DNA of 64,000 nucleotides from Nitrososphaeria archaeon. GTDB lineage: Archaea > Thermoproteota > Nitrososphaeria > JACIWG01. A program made the translations under genes and the position numbers. The stretch lies in contig JARVJP010000011.1 in NCBI GenBank assembly GCA_029776065.1, positions 1-64,000 of the forward strand, written 5' to 3'. Below are positions 52,622-60,787 of this stretch, one piece after another (the stretch's first letter is position 1; each line of letters starts with the position of its first letter). The notes below the pieces were generated by a model. That model saw nothing but the letters and a program-made list of their open reading frames with translations. It was not told the DNA's origin and did no database searches.

Positions 52622-53677
52622 TTGGAAAAAATTCTCGGCTATAGGTGTGTTAGGGAAGGTAGGCTTTATCAAAAGATGGGTGACAATGGTGTTAAATGTT
52701 TATTATGCCATAGAGCATGTTTTATCAAGGAAAATGGGCATGGTTTTTGTAGGACTAGAACGAATATTGGAGGGAAGCTGTACACCCTCGTCTATGGGGA
52801 TATCTCGTCGTTATCACTTAATCCTATAGAAAAGAAGCCGTTCTACCACTTTTTTCCTGGTAGTGAAGCCTTAACCATTGGAACATGGAGTTGTAACTTT
52901 ATCTGCCCATGGTGCCAGAACTTTTCCATAAGTAGAGTCTATCCTAAGCCTCAAAGCTCAAATTATATTTCACCTGAAGATTTAGTTGAGAGAGCTTACT
53001 CTTTAAGATCTCAAGGTACTTCTTTCTCGTTTAATGAACCCACTTTGCTCTTTGAATACGCTTTAGATGTTTTCCCATTAGCTCATAAAAAGAAGCTTTA
53101 CAACACGTATGTATCTAATGGTTATATGAGTGATAAAGCCTTAATTTACTTAAAGGAATTCGGTCTTGACGCTATAAAATTTGATATCAAGGGCGACTTA
53201 GAAGTTGTTAGAAGATATTGTGACGCAGATTTAGGGCATATTTGGGGAAATGTAAAATTGGCTAAAAGGCTTGGTTTACATGTTGAATTGGTAAACCTAA
53301 TCATCCCAACTGTGAACGACGGAGAGGACATTATAAAAGATGTTGTAGAAGGATTTCTTAAGTATGCTGGTGAAATGACGCCGTTACATTTTACCCGCTT
53401 CTTTCCGAGTTATAAAATGAGTGATGTTAAGCCGACACCTGTTAGTACCCTTGAAAAGGCCTATGAGATCGCTAAAAAGATGGGGATAAAATACGTTTAC
53501 TTAGGAAATGTGCCTGGTCATCGATATGAAAACACTTACTGCCATAACTGCGGGAAGCTACTCTTAGAGAGAAGTGGGTTTGCAATATTTAAAAACCGTC
53601 TTAGTGACGGACGTTGTCCAAATTGCAATACAAAGGTTCCTATAATTGAATATCTTCCATTCGATCAGGCCAAATGA
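52622..53677 (+). CDS. amrS: AmmeMemoRadiSam-system radical SAM enzyme
   Basis: 351 residues. Radical SAM motif CNFICPWC (~90-97), the AmrS-type N-terminus KCLLCHRACFIKENGHGFCRTR, a conserved FSFNEPTLLFEY, and a C-terminal zinc-ribbon (CHNCGK ... CPNCNTK). The family is named for co-occurrence with AMMECR1 and MEMO1; neither is in this window. TTG start. A second radical SAM gene follows 95 nt later in the same direction. Confidence 0.88.
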   Translation: MEKILGYRCVREGRLYQKMGDNGVKCLLCHRACFIKENGHGFCRTRTNIGGKLYTLVYGDISSLSLNPIEKKPFYHFFPGSEALTIGTWSCNFICPWCQNFSISRVYPKPQSSNYISPEDLVERAYSLRSQGTSFSFNEPTLLFEYALDVFPLAHKKKLYNTYVSNGYMSDKALIYLKEFGLDAIKFDIKGDLEVVRRYCDADLGHIWGNVKLAKRLGLHVELVNLIIPTVNDGEDIIKDVVEGFLKYAGEMTPLHFTRFFPSYKMSDVKPTPVSTLEKAYEIAKKMGIKYVYLGNVPGHRYENTYCHNCGKLLLERSGFAIFKNRLSDGRCPNCNTKVPIIEYLPFDQAK

Positions 53678-53772
53678 GTTATCGCAAAACATTTGTTGAT
53701 TCAAATTTTATTAGAGGAAAGTTTCGCCTTCTAAAAATTAATGTTTGTTAGATATATGCTTAAAGGTAGCGT

Positions 53773-54903
53773 TTGGCGAGTAGGTTGTTGAGCATACTAT
53801 TGGGTAAATGCAAAGTCTGTAAAAAGGTTTCACCGCTTATTTCCAGCAATTTAGGTGTCTGCTTAGAATGCATTAGAAAAAGGCCTGAAGAAGCGCTGAG
53901 AGTAACAGATGAAGTTCACGCATTCACCCGTAAGGAGTACGCTCTCCCGCCAAAGCCTCCTAAAAAAGGTATTTCATGTAGCATATGTTCAAACGATTGT
54001 AGGATTCCTGAAGGCGAAAAAGGTTATTGCGGTCTGGTGTACAATAAAGAAGGCCAGCTTTACAGGATCGGAGGGACTCATGAGAAAGGTTTACTTGAAT
54101 GGTATTATGACCCATTACCTACCAACTGCGTTGCGGAATGGTTCTGTCCCGGGTGTACTGGCGCTGGTTATCCGAAGTATGCATATAGATGTTCTGCAGA
54201 ATATGGGTACTCTAATTTAGCTGTCTTTTATGGTGCATGCAGTTTCGATTGCTTGTTCTGTCAAAACTGGCATTATAAGAGTTTAACGTTTAAAGGCAAC
54301 CCTATAGTAAGTTCCCAATACCTAGCATCACAAGTGAGAGCTAATGTCTCTTGTATTTGTTACTTTGGTGGAGACCCATCTGTTCAAATGCCACATGCAC
54401 TTAAAACATGTCAAATAGTGTTAGAGCGTGCCAAAGTAACTGGTCGCATACTTAGGGTGTGCTGGGAGACCAATGGATACTGGAAGAGAGAGTTTGCTCT
54501 ACAAGCTACGAAGATCTCACTTGAAAGTGGTGGTATCATCAAAGTCGATCTGAAATCATGGGATGAAAACTTGAACAAGGCTTTTTGTGGGGTGTCAAAC
54601 ACCCCGACCTTGATTGTCTTTAAAGAAATTGGCAAGTTTTTCAGAGAACGCCCTGAACTACCGGTTTTAACTGCTAGCACACTCCTCGTTCCAGGATATG
54701 TAGATGTGGAAGAAGTTCGTAATTTAGCCAAGTTCATCTCTGAAATCGACCCTAGGATACCTTACTCCCTTTTAGCCTTCTGCCCACAATATATCCTAAC
54801 GGACCTTCTAACAACAAGTAAAGAACACGCTTTCAACTGTTATGAAGTGGCTAAAAAATACCTCGAAAACGTTAAGATAGAAAACATTCAACTACTTTCA
54901 TGA
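53773..54903 (+). CDS. Second radical SAM protein, AmrS/PflA-like, with N-terminal zinc ribbon
   Basis: 376 residues from a TTG start with AAAGG upstream. Order: a CxxC...CxxC ribbon (~13-36: CKVC, CLEC), a Cys-rich SCSICSNDCRIPEGEKGYCG segment, then a radical SAM motif CSFDCLFC (~156-163), followed by YFGGDPS and KVDLKSW. The N-terminal and central motifs match the upstream amrS gene, so the two are distant paralogues in tandem. Function unknown; it may modify a protein or tRNA. Confidence 0.75.
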   Translation: MASRLLSILLGKCKVCKKVSPLISSNLGVCLECIRKRPEEALRVTDEVHAFTRKEYALPPKPPKKGISCSICSNDCRIPEGEKGYCGLVYNKEGQLYRIGGTHEKGLLEWYYDPLPTNCVAEWFCPGCTGAGYPKYAYRCSAEYGYSNLAVFYGACSFDCLFCQNWHYKSLTFKGNPIVSSQYLASQVRANVSCICYFGGDPSVQMPHALKTCQIVLERAKVTGRILRVCWETNGYWKREFALQATKISLESGGIIKVDLKSWDENLNKAFCGVSNTPTLIVFKEIGKFFRERPELPVLTASTLLVPGYVDVEEVRNLAKFISEIDPRIPYSLLAFCPQYILTDLLTTSKEHAFNCYEVAKKYLENVKIENIQLLS

Positions 54904-55025
54904 TAGAAGTGGGCGTGATAAATTATTAGTCACTTAGAGAAGATTTTTATCGTTTTTACTACTTTTAACTAATATCCATTTAAAGTTTTTTTAAAAAAAT
55001 TATTTTGATCGTTTATCACTAGCCT

Positions 55026-55208
55026 TTACCGAGCCCCTGTATTTGATGAGAACCCAATGATGTAACCGCATTTCTTACAGACGTACGCGTAATGTTTTTC
55101 AAACCCTCCTCGAAAGTTTACGTCTAATATGTCATTAATGTTCAACCATTGATCGCATTTTGGACATTTTCCTATATTACCACCTGGCATAACTATCAAA
55201 GCTATCAC
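55026..55208 (-). CDS. Small zinc-ribbon protein
   Basis: Up to 60 residues from GTG 55208; an ATG six codons in (55190) is the alternative start. Two CxxC pairs, KCPKCDQW and VCKKCGYI, about 30 residues apart, form a zinc ribbon. Such small proteins are common in archaea and often bind nucleic acid or enzymes; no specific function can be given. Confidence 0.6.
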   Translation of the reverse strand: MIALIVMPGGNIGKCPKCDQWLNINDILDVNFRGGFEKHYAYVCKKCGYIIGFSSNTGAR

Positions 55209-55303
55209 CTTGTTTATAAAAGTGATGCGGTTAGGGCTTCAAATACCTCCATTAAACCTTATAAGAAATAACGTTATATTCGTTGTTTTCTTAGGTTGAG
55301 TGG

Positions 55304-56122
55304 ATGTACTTTAGTGACCGAGTACGTAAAGAACTAAGATACTTGGGTCACCCAGCTCGGAAGAGGATAATCGAACTCCTAGGTTCAAAGGAGGTGGTTT
55401 CTATAACAGAATTGAGAGCTGAAACCGGTTTACCAGTTGGTACCCTCTACTACCATCTTGATGTCTTAAAGGACTTAATAGTTCAAGACGAGGAGAGAAA
55501 GTATCACTTAAGCCGGGAGGGTCGGAAAATATATGAGTCACTGGTTAAAGAAAAAGGTCTCCCTGTGGCCAGTACTGTTGTAAGTAGGTTTCTCCCGGGA
55601 TGGCTTTTCATTAAAGTTGGTGAAAATCTAGGTGTAGCTGTCTTGTCGTGGATGATTATTGGGCTGTTAGGCTCACTGCTCTCATATTACGAGGGCGGGG
55701 TTCAGTTTTTAGTTCACTATGGTTTCTCCACCCTCTCTGGCTGGTTACGTGCCTTATTCTTCCCAATTAGCATGGCTTTCTATTCTGTTTTTAACTATCT
55801 TCTGGTCTGGTTCTTGGTTGGGAGAAGGGTCTTAGCGAGTGGTTTCTTCGCTTCTGGAATAGTGTATGCTCCTTTCTTGTTCATTCCCATTCTATCTGTC
55901 GTAGCTTTTGATACGTTCAGTGTATATAAGATCATTTTTCTCTTTATTGTCATTTTTGCTCAAATATTATTCCTAATCCTAGGTGCCACATACGTCTCAG
56001 TTGTTTATGGAATAAGGTTTGAAAGATCTTTACTTATCCAACTAATCTTCTATCTTATAGCATCATTAGCATTCTCTTTTCTCCAACTCCTTAATTTAAT
56101 TAATGAGCCTTGGATGATATAA
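55304..56122 (+). CDS. ArsR-like winged-helix regulator with about five membrane helices
   Basis: 272 residues. The N-terminal ~85 residues are an ArsR/HTH_20-type winged helix (GHPARKRIIELLGSKEVVSIT, LPVGTLYYHLDVLKDL, wing LIVQDEERKYHLS). The rest (~100-270) is five or six membrane helices, as in several archaeal integral-membrane transcription factors. It probably senses a membrane-associated signal. The convergent neighbour is a surface-protein gene. Confidence 0.75.
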   Translation: MYFSDRVRKELRYLGHPARKRIIELLGSKEVVSITELRAETGLPVGTLYYHLDVLKDLIVQDEERKYHLSREGRKIYESLVKEKGLPVASTVVSRFLPGWLFIKVGENLGVAVLSWMIIGLLGSLLSYYEGGVQFLVHYGFSTLSGWLRALFFPISMAFYSVFNYLLVWFLVGRRVLASGFFASGIVYAPFLFIPILSVVAFDTFSVYKIIFLFIVIFAQILFLILGATYVSVVYGIRFERSLLIQLIFYLIASLAFSFLQLLNLINEPWMI

Positions 56123-56154
56123 GAAATAAAAAAATAGAAGATTAGGGGTTTGGT

Positions 56155-57261
56155 TTACCTAGTAATTTTAAGCTTTGGTTCCACTAATACTTTGCGTGCA
56201 GCGAACACTATTACCCCTATTACAGTTATGACGGTAACAACTGTGATCAAGGAGAAGAGTCCAGGATACGCTGTTGGAAGAGAAATGTTTGATACAGGAA
56301 CTTGGTAAGTAGGTATGTCTTGTATGTTGCCAGAAGCAACACCAATTACTGGGTCATGAGTGATGTTATTGCCATGGGGATAGTTGAATTCAACGATGTT
56401 GACCGTTCCATTAGCCTTTTTATATGCTATGACCGGCATGGGTGCTTCGTCGATGAAAGCTTCGCTTGCCCAAGTGAAGTAGGCGTAAGCGTCTCTGTTG
56501 ATTATCACCTCAGTACTATTATCGTAATGCGTTATCTGAGCCAAACCAGACACCCCTCCGAACGAAGTCACTAGAGCTAGTCTACTGTTTTCTTCAACCC
56601 ATGGGAAGTTTTCGAAGATGAAGTCGACTTTAGCTTCATTTGGAGCTATGGGTGTGCCATCACCTAAGACTACTCCAGTGTTAAAGATCTTTGTTCGGAT
56701 CGTATATTTTGCTCCTCTGTCCTCCGCTGTTAACTCGATGGCCCAACCCTTAGTTCCGTTGATTGTTTGGGGGGTTGCTGAGAGTTTCCAATCGAGTTTT
56801 GCAAAGTTCACGAACTGTAGTCTTGTGTCATTGTCTGCAGGGAGGAAGAAACCGTCGTTGTTTTTGTCTTGGTATTCAATCAATCCAAACGTTTTAAGTA
56901 GCCCATTTACCCATTCCAAGGTCTTATTGCCACCTTCTTTTGTAATATCTGCCATTGCTACATAAATACTGGGTACTCCTTGTTTATGAATTCTAAGCAG
57001 GAACGCTTGGGTAGTGTTGTCTTCCTTTGTAGAGATGAAGTCAACGAAATTTGGTGCTTTATTCATCATTAGAAAATGTTTAACTTGAAATCTCTGACGT
57101 AATTTCTCTAATCTTTGCATCTGTTCCTGGGCCATTCTATTCTGCCCTTTTTTCACATTGTTGTCCGCTGATGCTGAGGCGAATTCTGCTGTAAAGGAAG
57201 TTAGCGCTATGAGGGCTATAGTTGCTAAGATTACTGTGTTTTTCAGATACACTTTGTTCAT
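56155..57261 (-). CDS. Surface protein with signal peptide and C-terminal membrane anchor
   Basis: 368 residues. Signal peptide (~1-31, ending AEFASASA), a helical Gln/Arg-rich part, a beta-rich outer domain with an EF-hand-like DKNNDGFFLPADND, several N-x-S/T sequons, and a C-terminal membrane helix (LITVVTVITVIGVIVFAARK) with a basic tail. An S-layer-associated or envelope protein is plausible. The promoter region upstream is rich in palindromes (57310-57358). Confidence 0.65.
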   Translation of the reverse strand: MNKVYLKNTVILATIALIALTSFTAEFASASADNNVKKGQNRMAQEQMQRLEKLRQRFQVKHFLMMNKAPNFVDFISTKEDNTTQAFLLRIHKQGVPSIYVAMADITKEGGNKTLEWVNGLLKTFGLIEYQDKNNDGFFLPADNDTRLQFVNFAKLDWKLSATPQTINGTKGWAIELTAEDRGAKYTIRTKIFNTGVVLGDGTPIAPNEAKVDFIFENFPWVEENSRLALVTSFGGVSGLAQITHYDNSTEVIINRDAYAYFTWASEAFIDEAPMPVIAYKKANGTVNIVEFNYPHGNNITHDPVIGVASGNIQDIPTYQVPVSNISLPTAYPGLFSLITVVTVITVIGVIVFAARKVLVEPKLKITR

Positions 57262-57309
57262 TTTTATCTGGAGTTGTTTTTTGTTTTTGTTGGTATTTAA
57301 TATCTGATC

Positions 57310-57358
57310 TTCTAGAACATCGTTCGAACTATTCTACTGATGTTCGAATTTTCTAGAA
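57310..57358. promoter_or_regulatory. Operator-like cluster: TTCTAGAA and GTTCGAA(C) palindromes
   Basis: TTCTAGAA at 57310-57317 and 57351-57358, GTTCGAAC at 57322-57329, GTTCGAA at 57342-57348; GAACATC and GATGTTC at 57315-57321 and 57339-57345 are inverted arms. It lies about 50-100 nt upstream of the surface-protein start (57261, minus strand), a plausible regulatory position. TTCTAGAA pairs also occur at 21741-21759. Confidence 0.5.
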
Positions 57359-57544
57359 CATGATATTTTATTTTGTCTAACGTCTTTATTGCTTTATATT
57401 GGTTGCCTGAATACTTCTACTATGAAGAACTTGAGCATGTCTGTCAACCAACAGTACCTAGCACGATATAAACTTGACGAGTTAGTCTACATCTTAAAGG
57501 GGATTACTGCGTGATGAGACATTTGATATTAAATCCGCCAAAGT

Positions 57545-58045
57545 TCACGAGTTTATTTTGTCTTGAGGGGTGACATTAAGCGCAATAGCGAGCCTTTTAA
57601 GGTCGTCTTCGCTAATCCATTCAGTTTTAAGATATGAGTAGATCTCGTCATCCGTCATCCCTATCCTCCTCGCCTCTGAAACAGCAAGTTTGTAGGCCTC
57701 AACCTCGGTTGGCCTTTCAACGTAAGAAAACCTGTCATCAAATAACTCCTTACCTTCCAAGTACTGCTTTATATGGCATAATTCGTGGATTATATCGAGA
57801 TAGATCTCTTTCTCGCTCCCGTTTTTTAGATAGTATGTGCTAACCATGAGATGCCCGCCATCAGGGTTCACCCCCATGTATCCGTATCTGGAAGAGAAGA
57901 ACTCAACCTTTAACCGGCTAAGTGTTTTTTCAACATCTTTTCCAAATAAGTTTCTGACCACTTCTACGTTTTCAAAGCCTTTAAAATAGTCAACGAATCT
58001 ATATAATTTTATTTTTACTTCTCGAGTTATGGTAACATCTAGCAT
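57545..58045 (-). CDS. Small zincin-like metalloprotein (minigluzincin-type)
   Basis: 166 residues. HELCH (about 88-92) is an HExxH zinc site, and PTEVEAYKLA about 22 residues later supplies a candidate third ligand Glu, the pattern of compact gluzincins. It has no signal peptide. Possibly a regulatory peptidase. Substrate unknown. It is divergent from the MFS gene at 58128. Confidence 0.65.
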   Translation of the reverse strand: MLDVTITREVKIKLYRFVDYFKGFENVEVVRNLFGKDVEKTLSRLKVEFFSSRYGYMGVNPDGGHLMVSTYYLKNGSEKEIYLDIIHELCHIKQYLEGKELFDDRFSYVERPTEVEAYKLAVSEARRIGMTDDEIYSYLKTEWISEDDLKRLAIALNVTPQDKINS

Positions 58046-58127
58046 CTTGAATCACTTTGTTCACTTTTATAGGGTCTGACTGAGGATTAAAAAGTTTAAG
58101 ACTCCCTCCAACAAAAGAGTTGCCCAC

Positions 58128-59279
58128 ATGGTTCACCAGCGTAGCATAATACTCTCTTCTCTGCTCACGGATCTCTTCTTCTTCGGGCTCTTTATCAGCC
58201 TATTTGGGCCATCTAATATAAAGATGATGGAAGAATTTGATGTGGATTTTGCGACTATAGGTTTAGTCGTATCCGCTCAGTCACTAGGTACCGTGCTCTG
58301 CTTCTTTACAGGTGCTATCTCTGATAAGTATGGTCATTATAATGTTGTGAGATTGAGCCTACTTGTTTTAGGCGTATTCACAATTCTAATGGGCGTCTCT
58401 CCTAGCATATCTTTTTTGATCCTGTTTTCTTTTGTTATAGGAATTGCTTTTGGAATGTTTAACACCTCATTTAACCCCGTTATATTTGACCTCTATCCTG
58501 ATGAGAAGTTTAAGATGTTAAATCTTGTTTTAGTTTCTTTTGGCATAGGCATTGTGTTCGGTCCAGCCATTATTGCCGGTATGATTTCTTTTTTTGGAAA
58601 TTGGAGAATAGGCTATATCCTCTTCGGTCTGTTATTGGTGGTTGTTGCGATATTCGAGCTTATGATAAAGACTCAAAGTGGAGGGAGCTCAAAGGTAAGT
58701 CGAGGGCAAATGCACTTTGACCGGCCTTTCCTATTGCTTCTTGCATGTATGTTCTTTTTCTATCTTTTCGCTACTGGGATTACATCATGGATTCCAACTT
58801 ATATTGTAAAAACTAACAAAGTTGAATACTTAGAAGCAGGCGTAGTTCTAAGCTGTTTTTGGTTGGTAGTCACTTTAACGAGGCTCTACTCCTGGAAGAT
58901 AACAAAAGTTTTAGGGCAAGAGAAGGTCATCACATGCCTATCTCTTTTAGGATTCTGTGCCGGGTTGTTATCTGTATTCTGTACTGGTTTCATATCGAAT
59001 CTGATTGTGTGGGGGTTAATGGGATTGGCTTTCGCACTGGTATACCCATCGGTTATCTCTATTGCACATAGTAATTATCAAAACTCGCCAGGTAAAGCGA
59101 TTGGTAGACTTATCTCCCTTGGTAGTGTAGGTGCATTTGTTTCAGCGCCCATGATAGGTTTGATAGCTAATTTTACAAGTGCTGATATTGCAACCTTGGT
59201 AATCCCATTTTCAAGTCTTATCGTCGCTATACTATTCTTTAAGCTGAGCCATCTAAAAAACTTTAAGTCAAGACATTAA
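58128..59279 (+). CDS. MFS transporter
   Basis: 383 residues, about 12 helices. MFS motif A-like GAISDKYGHYNVV between helices 2 and 3. Resembles compact MFS exporters or oxalate/formate-type porters; substrate unknown. ATG start shortly after the divergent zincin gene. Confidence 0.82.
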   Translation: MVHQRSIILSSLLTDLFFFGLFISLFGPSNIKMMEEFDVDFATIGLVVSAQSLGTVLCFFTGAISDKYGHYNVVRLSLLVLGVFTILMGVSPSISFLILFSFVIGIAFGMFNTSFNPVIFDLYPDEKFKMLNLVLVSFGIGIVFGPAIIAGMISFFGNWRIGYILFGLLLVVVAIFELMIKTQSGGSSKVSRGQMHFDRPFLLLLACMFFFYLFATGITSWIPTYIVKTNKVEYLEAGVVLSCFWLVVTLTRLYSWKITKVLGQEKVITCLSLLGFCAGLLSVFCTGFISNLIVWGLMGLAFALVYPSVISIAHSNYQNSPGKAIGRLISLGSVGAFVSAPMIGLIANFTSADIATLVIPFSSLIVAILFFKLSHLKNFKSRH

Positions 59280-59360
59280 TGTACAATAAAACCTTCGCGA
59301 GACGGATCGCATTATTTCTTTGTTGTTATGGATCGCAACGCTAATTGTTGTTTAGATAAA

Positions 59361-59370
59361 TTTATATATT
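59361..59370 (+). promoter_or_regulatory. TATA box upstream of the predicted structured RNA
   Basis: TTTATATATT preceded by an A-rich BRE-like GATAAA. Transcription would start near 59390, just before the structured segment and with no ORF in the next 330 nt, which suggests a promoter dedicated to a non-coding RNA. Confidence 0.45.
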
Positions 59371-59389
59371 GCTTACATCAATGTTATTA

Positions 59390-59575
59390 CACTGTCATAA
59401 CAAGCCTGTGCGACCCCAGCAGGCTCAACCCGCCTATCCAACACCAATCCATCTCCTAAGATGGCAGTCTTGGCCGAGGCCAAGGTGTAGCAAAGCTGCA
59501 TGCTTTAGGAAATGTTCCTAGAGCGCAGAACTGTCTGTTTAAACCTTGGTTCGGCCAAGCTAGGAGATGTTTATT
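59390..59575 (+). ncRNA. Predicted structured non-coding RNA, unknown class
   Basis: Downstream of a TATA box and free of ORFs. A 5' hairpin AGCCTG/CAGGCT (59403-59408, 59420-59425) precedes a long rod: CATCTCCTA (59450-59458) with TAGGAGATG (59561-59569), then CTTGGCCGA (59469-59477) with TCGGCCAAG (59551-59559), then CCAAGG (59480-59485) with CCTTGG (59544-59549). The apex carries TAGGAA/TTCCTA (59506-59520). Competing hairpins are possible: CCATC/GATGG near 59449-59464, and each arm of the rod folds on itself. Boundaries are estimates. It does not match tRNA, 5S, RNase P or SRP RNA patterns that I know. Confidence 0.45.
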
Positions 59576-59720
59576 AGATATGGTTAAGTTTTTGTGTAGT
59601 GGTACAACTACGTTTAACAGATTTACTTGGCTGTTATCAAGTTTTGATTAACACCGAGTTATCCAAACTTTTATATCCACCTTCTAAAGTGTATAAAATC
59701 AAGTTGAGGTGTGATGAATT

Positions 59721-60782
59721 ATGGGGAAGAAAGGGGTAAGTAATTTAATTGTGGTTGTGTTAATTATATTTGTTCTAGCTTTTAGTCTATTATCTGTTTA
59801 TCTGCTCGCACAAATTAATCCTTTACAGAACCAGATTAACGGCCTTCTTGCGGAGAGGGACGACTTAAGCTCTAGACTTTCTTTACTTAATTCAAAAAAT
59901 GATGAATTGATCAAGGAAAACGAACATTTGAAGAGTAGTGTTGAATTAGGTGACAAGGAGGTTGAGTCACTTAAAAAGCAAGTTAATGAACTATATTCTC
60001 AAATACAAATATTAAATCAAGAGAAAAGTGATCTCCAAGAGAAATATAGTATGTTACGTTATGAAATGGATAAGGTAAATCTTTCATATTCTCGATTCAA
60101 AGCATTTCTATTATCGTATTCTACTTGGAACCTCAATTACACTTTTAAAAGGGTCTTCGATGACAAGGAAATCTTATCTTTAAAAAGTTTACTTCTTGCA
60201 AAAGTGCTTACCACTACGAATGATCCATGGAGAAGTTTTCAAGATATATATAATTGGATCACTAAAAATATAAAGTACGTATATGATGAGCCATTTCCCG
60301 TTCCCCCAAGTTTTAACGAACTAGTTAATGAGATTGTACAAAATGAAACTGTGCTTGATTCGATAATGGCTCCGAGCGAGTCTCTCAAGTTGATGCAAGG
60401 TGACTGCGATGATCAATCGATTCTTTCGTATGCTATGATAAAATCGTATGAAGCTTATGTTCTTGGTAAAGAATACAGGAAATGGTTGATGGTTATCTAC
60501 TTTAACGACGACTCTGGTCACATGTGTTTAGCTATCCCTGTCTTAGGAGATGGTGGAAAAACGGAATTAACAATATTAGATCCAGCTGGCCACTACCTTA
60601 CTAACAAGTTAGGGGTTATAACTTCAAAGGAGCCCCTCAGTGAATTGAATAATTACAGCTCATACTGGTCAAGCCATAGGGGTATTAAAACTATAGAATT
60701 ATATCGGGTAGAAGGTAACGTTGCTTATTTGGACATCAGCGGCAGTATATCCGATGTTGCTGACTTTATTGGAAGTATCTAA
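59721..60782 (+). CDS. Membrane-anchored transglutaminase-like protein with coiled coil
   Basis: 353 residues; ATG 59721 with GAGGTG(T)GATG about 8 nt upstream. N-terminal membrane helix (~9-30), a long heptad coiled coil (~38-125), then a papain/transglutaminase-like domain with Cys in QGDCDDQS (~230), His in SGHMCLAIP (~266) and Asp in ILDPAG (~285) in the right order for a catalytic triad. Probably an extracellular protease or cross-linking enzyme presented on a stalk. Confidence 0.75.
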   Translation: MGKKGVSNLIVVVLIIFVLAFSLLSVYLLAQINPLQNQINGLLAERDDLSSRLSLLNSKNDELIKENEHLKSSVELGDKEVESLKKQVNELYSQIQILNQEKSDLQEKYSMLRYEMDKVNLSYSRFKAFLLSYSTWNLNYTFKRVFDDKEILSLKSLLLAKVLTTTNDPWRSFQDIYNWITKNIKYVYDEPFPVPPSFNELVNEIVQNETVLDSIMAPSESLKLMQGDCDDQSILSYAMIKSYEAYVLGKEYRKWLMVIYFNDDSGHMCLAIPVLGDGGKTELTILDPAGHYLTNKLGVITSKEPLSELNNYSSYWSSHRGIKTIELYRVEGNVAYLDISGSISDVADFIGSI

Positions 60783-60787
60783 AGCCC

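Noticed and set aside
59390-59575. The structured segment as SRP RNA, RNase P RNA or a tRNA
   Set aside because: It lacks the SRP domain IV tetraloop region, RNase P conserved regions in the right order, and any 7-nt T-loop with a tRNA cloverleaf.
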